Assembly (NCBI GenBank): GCA_903822205.1
Contig: CAIJOK010000120.1
Location: forward strand, 1-37,409
Direction: 5' to 3'
Length of the DNA stretch: 37,409 nt
Source of the DNA: an uncultured beta proteobacterium
Lineage (GTDB): Bacteria; Pseudomonadota; Gammaproteobacteria; Burkholderiales; Burkholderiaceae_C
Position 1 is the stretch's first letter. Every line of letters begins with the position of its first letter. Below, piece by piece: positions 34,901 to 37,409 of the stretch. The position numbers were made by a program, and so were the translations under genes. The notes under the pieces were generated by a model that was not told the DNA's origin, searched no databases, and saw only the letters and a program-made list of their open reading frames with translations.

Positions 34901-36249
34901 AAGGTCAGGTCATGACGACGAACGAAGCGGCCTTGGCTTTGCTGGCTCTGCGTGGTTGTGCAGTTCAAGACGATGCCGAACGCCTGCAACTGGCCAGCGC
35001 CGTCTTGCGGGCCGCGCTGGAGGCCGAATCTCACCTGGATCAACCTCGCTTTGAATGCTTTGACCATCAGCCATCCCCCCTGATCGCAACGAGTTCAGCC
35101 TGGGCTGACTATGCCCGCCAACTCGGTAACGTAGCAGATGCCTGTGCTTTGGCCCAACCTCTGCTGCCGCCCAGTCGTGTGCTGGAAGCGCTTGAAGCTG
35201 TGCGGCCTGCGGGCCTGCCTGCAAGTGGGCAAGGCCAAGATGGAAGCTGCGGCCCTATCGCCAGCGCCCGTTTACTGCGGTTGGCAACATCAGCCTCTCG
35301 CAAGGCGGCGCTTTCCAGCCGACAAGAAATCTACAGCCAAGGCATGCCCGCCTTGCAGGCGCTCAGGCAGTCTCTGGGAGCATTGGTCGGTGCGCCTGTA
35401 CTGGGCATTCGTGAGCTGCAAATGCGCGTTCGGGGTCGCTATCCAGATGCCACGCCCCTGCCTGGTCGCCCAGAGTTGGATCGAATGCTTGAAGAAGTGG
35501 GTGCTCCACTGCAATGGAGCGACACCGCTGCACAGGGTGCTGGGGCATACACATGTGCATCATTGGCCAACGGCCCCACGGCAGGAACAACGAGCCTGTT
35601 TTCTCGTCAGTCAACTGACCCGGGCGGTGCTGTCCATGGTGGTGATGTGGGTTCCGATGCAGCGTCATTGGTTACAGAAGCAGTCAATGCTGAGGACCGT
35701 TTGCAACGCAATATCCAGACGGGTGGCCTGCTGGTGATCACGGTCGAACCCCGGCAGGCCCGCCATGCACAGGCCGAGTTGCTGCGCCGCTTTGGCACTG
35801 AATCGGGACTGCCCCTGCAAGGTGTGAGTTTTGATGCACTGCTGATCAAAGCCCTGCGAGAACAAGCCACCGCTGCCAAAGTCAATTGGAACAAAGTGCT
35901 CAGCGCCGATGCAGCGGAGCCTGGCAGCCGTGACTGGGCTAACCTACAGCGTCTTGTGCAGCGCACGATGACGAATCTGTTACCCCAATTGCTGACCCAT
36001 ACCCACCCGATATTGCTGACCAACGTTGGTTTGCTGGCGCGCTACGGGTTGATGTCGTTGGTCACTGACATTGAATCTGTCGCAGGCCGTCCCGGCAATA
36101 CGCCGTCCATCTGGATGCTGCTGGCTTCTCACAAGCAGGGGTTACCTTTCATTGATGCCACGCCAGTGCCATTGGTTAACAGTACGCTGGCGTTTGGCTT
36201 GCCAGAGGCGTGGATTGAGAACAAACACCGTGCAGGGTTTGTGGCTTGA
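31939..36249 (+). CDS. pglW: PglW-like NERD/kinase protein (BREX type 2 related)
   Basis: A 1436-residue protein of the PglW type. It starts with a NERD nuclease-like domain (about 1-140) with intact D55...E68-I-K70 in VDALVLS..LFLVEIKS. A first kinase fold (about 213-480) is a pseudokinase: the catalytic loop is H344-R-A instead of HRD, and no DFG is present. A second kinase fold (about 500-775) has the loop GRGSSSD, ILKVAS, H639-R-D641-LKPEN and DFS in place of DFG, so it may be active. A helix-hairpin-helix-like part (about 810-865) follows, then 570 residues I do not recognise. PglW is the Ser/Thr kinase of type 2 BREX/Pgl phage defence. Here the next genes are brnTA (opposite strand) and an ATPase, not pglX. 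ATG at 31939 follows GAGGG at about seven bases. The N-terminal match is from memory of the family. Confidence 0.75.
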   Translation: MSMGGKRWHVIAESNFPWEREALEWLRSQLPDRDPWNVWTNFEFIDDEGKISLVDALVLSPAGLFLVEIKSRPGTVDGDAHTWTWTTDGRETTCDNPLILANRKSKRLASLLRRQPAIFKAKIRLPFVEPAIFLSSTTLKNRLQGNAKTSTFLRGQPCSLSDDGIVAALVNGVNGINGIHANSAHPIDGQQTRAIARGLAEAGIRPSNKHRQVGDYKLIKLIAEGEGFQDWQSQHVSIESVQRRVRIYTVANASSPEVRASRVRQARREFEVLEGISHPGILKVNDYKETDMGPALVFDHDPKAQRLDHLLTDRGARLTVDQRLQLVRDIAETLKYAHGKHLYHRALGPQSIMVCGTEGTALSPRIMNWQTASRAAANLNTVHRTTGTRHVEDYVEDPGLVYLAPETTRADSTHGPSLDVFSLGAIAYHVFSGQPPAGSVLELTEKLRIGQGLCLSDVMDGCGRYLQALIQFATSPDVMARYDVVQGFLDDLVKVEDELTSPDPESTVDPSIAVQGDHLEGGFTVVKRMGRGSSSDVLLVREGDSSDEWILKVASDVAHNERLVAEGDVLANLHHQNIVAYKRILQVAGRTAILMRSAGPKTLAQKIKEDGRLSLDLLQRFGEELIEVVNHLEDNGVTHRDLKPENIGIREGNSRKLQLVLFDFSLCKTPTDNITAGTHPYLDPFLSLRKPPRWDLYAERFALAVTLYEMAVGKPPVWGDGQTSPAMQDVEATIASDVFDPVTREGLTAFFSKGLSRNYKDRFDNADDMLRAWRAIFAARQTVYPAQAQAQAQAAIALTASPSTTMAELGYTLEAQDVLERMGVHNAKELLAVDRVRFRYLRGVGDKIRKEIRLTAKELARQRPDLTQGRTTLYDSDDDTTADGAISVNELAAQLLPRRPAGDDRPEEAALAYYLGIDTGQDDAAKPADPPTSLISPDCWPSLGDTSVATGLDRATLTTALIKARERWLKNPAFTQIRLQLETLIKSQGQVMTTNEAALALLALRGCAVQDDAERLQLASAVLRAALEAESHLDQPRFECFDHQPSPLIATSSAWADYARQLGNVADACALAQPLLPPSRVLEALEAVRPAGLPASGQGQDGSCGPIASARLLRLATSASRKAALSSRQEIYSQGMPALQALRQSLGALVGAPVLGIRELQMRVRGRYPDATPLPGRPELDRMLEEVGAPLQWSDTAAQGAGAYTCASLANGPTAGTTSLFSRQSTDPGGAVHGGDVGSDAASLVTEAVNAEDRLQRNIQTGGLLVITVEPRQARHAQAELLRRFGTESGLPLQGVSFDALLIKALREQATAAKVNWNKVLSADAAEPGSRDWANLQRLVQRTMTNLLPQLLTHTHPILLTNVGLLARYGLMSLVTDIESVAGRPGNTPSIWMLLASHKQGLPFIDATPVPLVNSTLAFGLPEAWIENKHRAGFVA

Positions 36250-36265
36250 GTTACCCGTGCAAACA

Positions 36266-36283
36266 GCCTCTAACGCCCGTCCA
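36266..36283 (+). repeat. Direct repeat, copy 1, left of brnTA
   Basis: The 18 bases gcctctaacgcccgtcca end one base short of the brnA stop codon (at 36285-36287). They match the copy at 36831-36848 in 17 of 18 positions, in the same orientation, and so frame the toxin-antitoxin module. Confidence 0.85.
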
Positions 36284-36284
36284 G

Positions 36285-36509
36285 TCAGGGGTGAACTGTC
36301 CTATATTTTGCAGCTTGCAAAATAGTGCGCAGTGCTTGATTGACTGCTTCGCTGTTGGGAAATGCACAAGCCAGCTCTGGCTCCAGCACCACAATGTTGG
36401 AAGAGGCCGCAGCACGCGCTGCATATTTGCCACGCACAAAGCCGCTTGGAAAATCTGATCGCTTGTATTCATCACGCAGCGTGTCAATGTCAGATTTAGC
36501 CTTCTTCAT
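36285..36509 (-). CDS. brnA: Antitoxin BrnA
   Basis: A 74-residue BrnA-type antitoxin. The segment DIDTLRDEYKRSDF and then GKYAARAAASSNIVVLEPELACAFPNSEAVNQALR (core cues SDFPSGFVRGKYA and FPNSEAVNQAL) match the ribbon-helix-helix family that binds BrnT and represses the operon. ATG at 36509 follows AAGGA at about eight bases, and overlaps the end of brnT by 14 bases; an earlier in-frame start would be deep inside brnT. The end is close to the 3' end of the pglW-like gene, with which it converges. Confidence 0.85.
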   Translation of the reverse strand: MKKAKSDIDTLRDEYKRSDFPSGFVRGKYAARAAASSNIVVLEPELACAFPNSEAVNQALRTILQAAKYRTVHP

Positions 36510-36795
36510 AGATTTTCCTTTCTGGTTTTGTGCCTCGGCGGGCACTGATGATGCGGATGTCATCACCCTCATCCGTGTGTGACACCGCTATAAAGTTTCC
36601 CTGCTTTGAAACTCCGAAAGTGAGCCAGCGCTCCTCGCCCTGCGAATGGTCTGGATCAGCACCCGTGATAGATAGCGCATCAAGAAAAACGGTGCTGGCC
36701 TCCTCGAAGCTAACCCCGTGTTTTTTGAGGTTACTTGCCGCTTTGCGAAGGTTCCAGACGAAGTTCATTGCCGTGAGTGTAAATATCTGTCGCAT
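36496..36795 (-). CDS. brnT: Toxin BrnT (ribonuclease)
   Basis: A 99-residue BrnT toxin, a RelE-fold ribonuclease that blocks translation. The family pattern is clear: KAASNLKKHGVSFEEA, then PDHSQGEERWLTFG, and RIISARRGTKPERK with the basic and Glu residues of the active site. ATG at 36795 is preferred because GGAGG (complement of 36801-36805) lies five bases before it; the family's usual short start would be ATG at 36768, giving 90 residues, with no ribosome site. brnA follows on the same strand with a 14-base overlap, the usual toxin-first order. Confidence 0.88.
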   Translation of the reverse strand: MRQIFTLTAMNFVWNLRKAASNLKKHGVSFEEASTVFLDALSITGADPDHSQGEERWLTFGVSKQGNFIAVSHTDEGDDIRIISARRGTKPERKIYEEG

Positions 36796-36830
36796 GGCTC
36801 CCTCCAACGTACCAGGACTTACGCCAATTG

Positions 36831-36848
36831 GCCTCTAACGCACGTCCA
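36831..36848 (+). repeat. Direct repeat, copy 2, right of brnTA
   Basis: Bases gcctctaacgcacgtcca repeat 36266-36283 with one mismatch. The copy lies 36 bases upstream of the brnT start (transcription runs leftward). Confidence 0.85.
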
Positions 36849-36859
36849 TCAAGCGTTTG

Positions 36860-36963
36860 TAGCTATAAATAATATAGCTAACGATGAACCAACGATGAAC
36901 CAACAATGACTGCCTGCCTGAATGACCTTGATGGTTATATAAAAGGCTATAGAAAACTATAAT
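36860..36963. promoter_or_regulatory. brnT/ATPase divergent control region
   Basis: Between the divergent brnT and ATPase genes are: a 7-base inverted repeat (36860-36866 and 36874-36880, tagctat/atagcta); two tandem copies of cgatgaaccaa (36882-36892 and 36893-36903); and a perfect -10 TATAAT at 36958-36963 with a weak -35 TTATAT at 36935-36940, 17 bases upstream. The -10 lies 30 bases before the ATPase ATG. The palindrome is a candidate BrnA site. Confidence 0.5.
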
Positions 36964-36993
36964 CAACCATAAACCAACCTTTCACAATCCCTG

Positions 36994-37409
36994 ATGAACC
37001 ATTTTTTTCACCGAACCCAGCTTGCCGCCGATATGGCCGACAAAATTTTGCACACGGCACCTGGCTCGGCCTCCAGCTCAGGGCTGTTTCTGGCGGCACC
37101 CAGGCGCACGGGCAAATCCACGTTTTTACGAGAAGACCTGCGCCCTGCACTGCAAGCCCAGGGCGCTTTGGTGCTGTATGCCGACCTGTGGGCCAACCGC
37201 AAGGCTGACCCAGCAGAGATCATCATTGCCGCTGTGCGAACCGAATTGGCCCAACACGAAGGCGTGGTCGCACGGCTGGCGCGGTCGTCGGGTATGGACA
37301 AGGTCAACGTGGGCGGTGTCTCTTTTTCATTGGATCGCATTGGGTTGGCAGGTGGCGATGTGTCTCTTTCCAGTGCGCTGGTGGCCTTGTCGGATGAGAC
37401 AAAAAAGAC
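36994..37409 (+). CDS. AAA-type ATPase, 3' partial
   Basis: The frame opens at ATG 36994, after an in-frame stop at 36970, and runs off the window; 138 residues are visible. Near residue 36 there is a P-loop, APRRTGKSTF, followed by a strand VLYADLW typical of archaeal-type or ORC/Cdc6-like AAA+ ATPases that bind ATP and act on DNA or other proteins. The visible end (VSFSLDRIGLAGGDVSLSSAL) is Gly/Ser-rich. No Shine-Dalgarno sequence is obvious. It follows the pglW-like gene on the same strand, split from it by brnTA. It does not look like the BREX ATPase BrxD as I remember it. Function unknown. Confidence 0.75.
   Translation, partial: MNHFFHRTQLAADMADKILHTAPGSASSSGLFLAAPRRTGKSTFLREDLRPALQAQGALVLYADLWANRKADPAEIIIAAVRTELAQHEGVVARLARSSGMDKVNVGGVSFSLDRIGLAGGDVSLSSALVALSDETKK

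Noticed and set aside
36266-36848. Integron attC sites around brnTA
   Set aside because: The repeat resembles CTAAC/GTTAG core ends, but position one of the RYYYAAC core does not fit, and no matching inverted partner or hairpin arms were found nearby.
31939-37409. Complete BREX type 2 locus
   Set aside because: Only the PglW-like gene is visible; no methylase pglX, pglY ATPase or pglZ phosphatase within the window. The right edge limits this conclusion.
1-37409. tRNA, rRNA or insertion sequence genes
   Set aside because: No cloverleaf-like sequence, rRNA segment or transposase was recognised on either strand.

Overview
The window reads as chromosomal DNA of a betaproteobacterium, most likely order Burkholderiales and Comamonadaceae-like. 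The grounds are moderately high GC, the divergent lplT/alr pair, the hemD-hemX-hemY order, a MetH homocysteine domain encoded as a separate gene, and the MFS-ssb neighbourhood. This placement is an inference from gene content and order; no rRNA or tRNA gene lies in the window. Genes are densely packed, often with ATGA or shorter overlaps.

Left part (1-5591). A threonine-rich, tandemly repeated protein (5' end outside the window) closes with a strong intrinsic terminator. Then come an exported or membrane-anchored protein of unknown function, a large polytopic membrane protein of the 6-pyruvoyl-tetrahydropterin-synthase-related (GT-C-like) type, and a GtrA-family flippase-like protein; this looks like surface glycan work. 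A CcdA/CcdB toxin-antitoxin pair with a palindrome over its promoter follows.

Minus-strand block (5622-10115). In transcription order it holds the lysophospholipid transporter lplT, a Ser/Thr kinase overlapping it by 14 bp, a PP2C phosphatase, and a stand-alone homocysteine-methyltransferase domain of MetH. The cobalamin-binding remainder of MetH is not adjacent.

Central plus-strand block (10436-27196). It holds alr, a degenerate HD-GYP protein, a chemoreceptor, hemD-hemX-hemY, an MmeI-type restriction-modification protein one base after hemY, a degenerate GGDEF protein, a COG2509 FAD-dependent protein, YggT, a CDF metal exporter, an MFS transporter and ssb. Most are core genes; the MmeI gene is the obvious accessory insertion.

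Right part (27197-37409) is accessory in character. A 16-nt poly-G tract sits inside a small ORF that ends in an ATGA overlap with a 1300-residue CHASE/PAS hybrid histidine kinase. One PAS domain of that kinase carries a 33-residue tandem duplication. A nested palindromic repeat element (31636-31804) separates the kinase gene from a 1436-residue PglW-like protein (NERD nuclease-like domain, pseudokinase, kinase, helix-hairpin-helix region). PglW is the kinase of type 2 BREX phage defence, but no pglX, pglY or pglZ is visible. Instead there is a convergent BrnT/BrnA toxin-antitoxin module framed by 18-bp direct repeats, and an AAA-type ATPase that runs off the window. Together with the MmeI gene and ccdAB, this suggests a defence-rich region. 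The PglW-like/brnTA/ATPase locus is the best candidate for an undescribed system.
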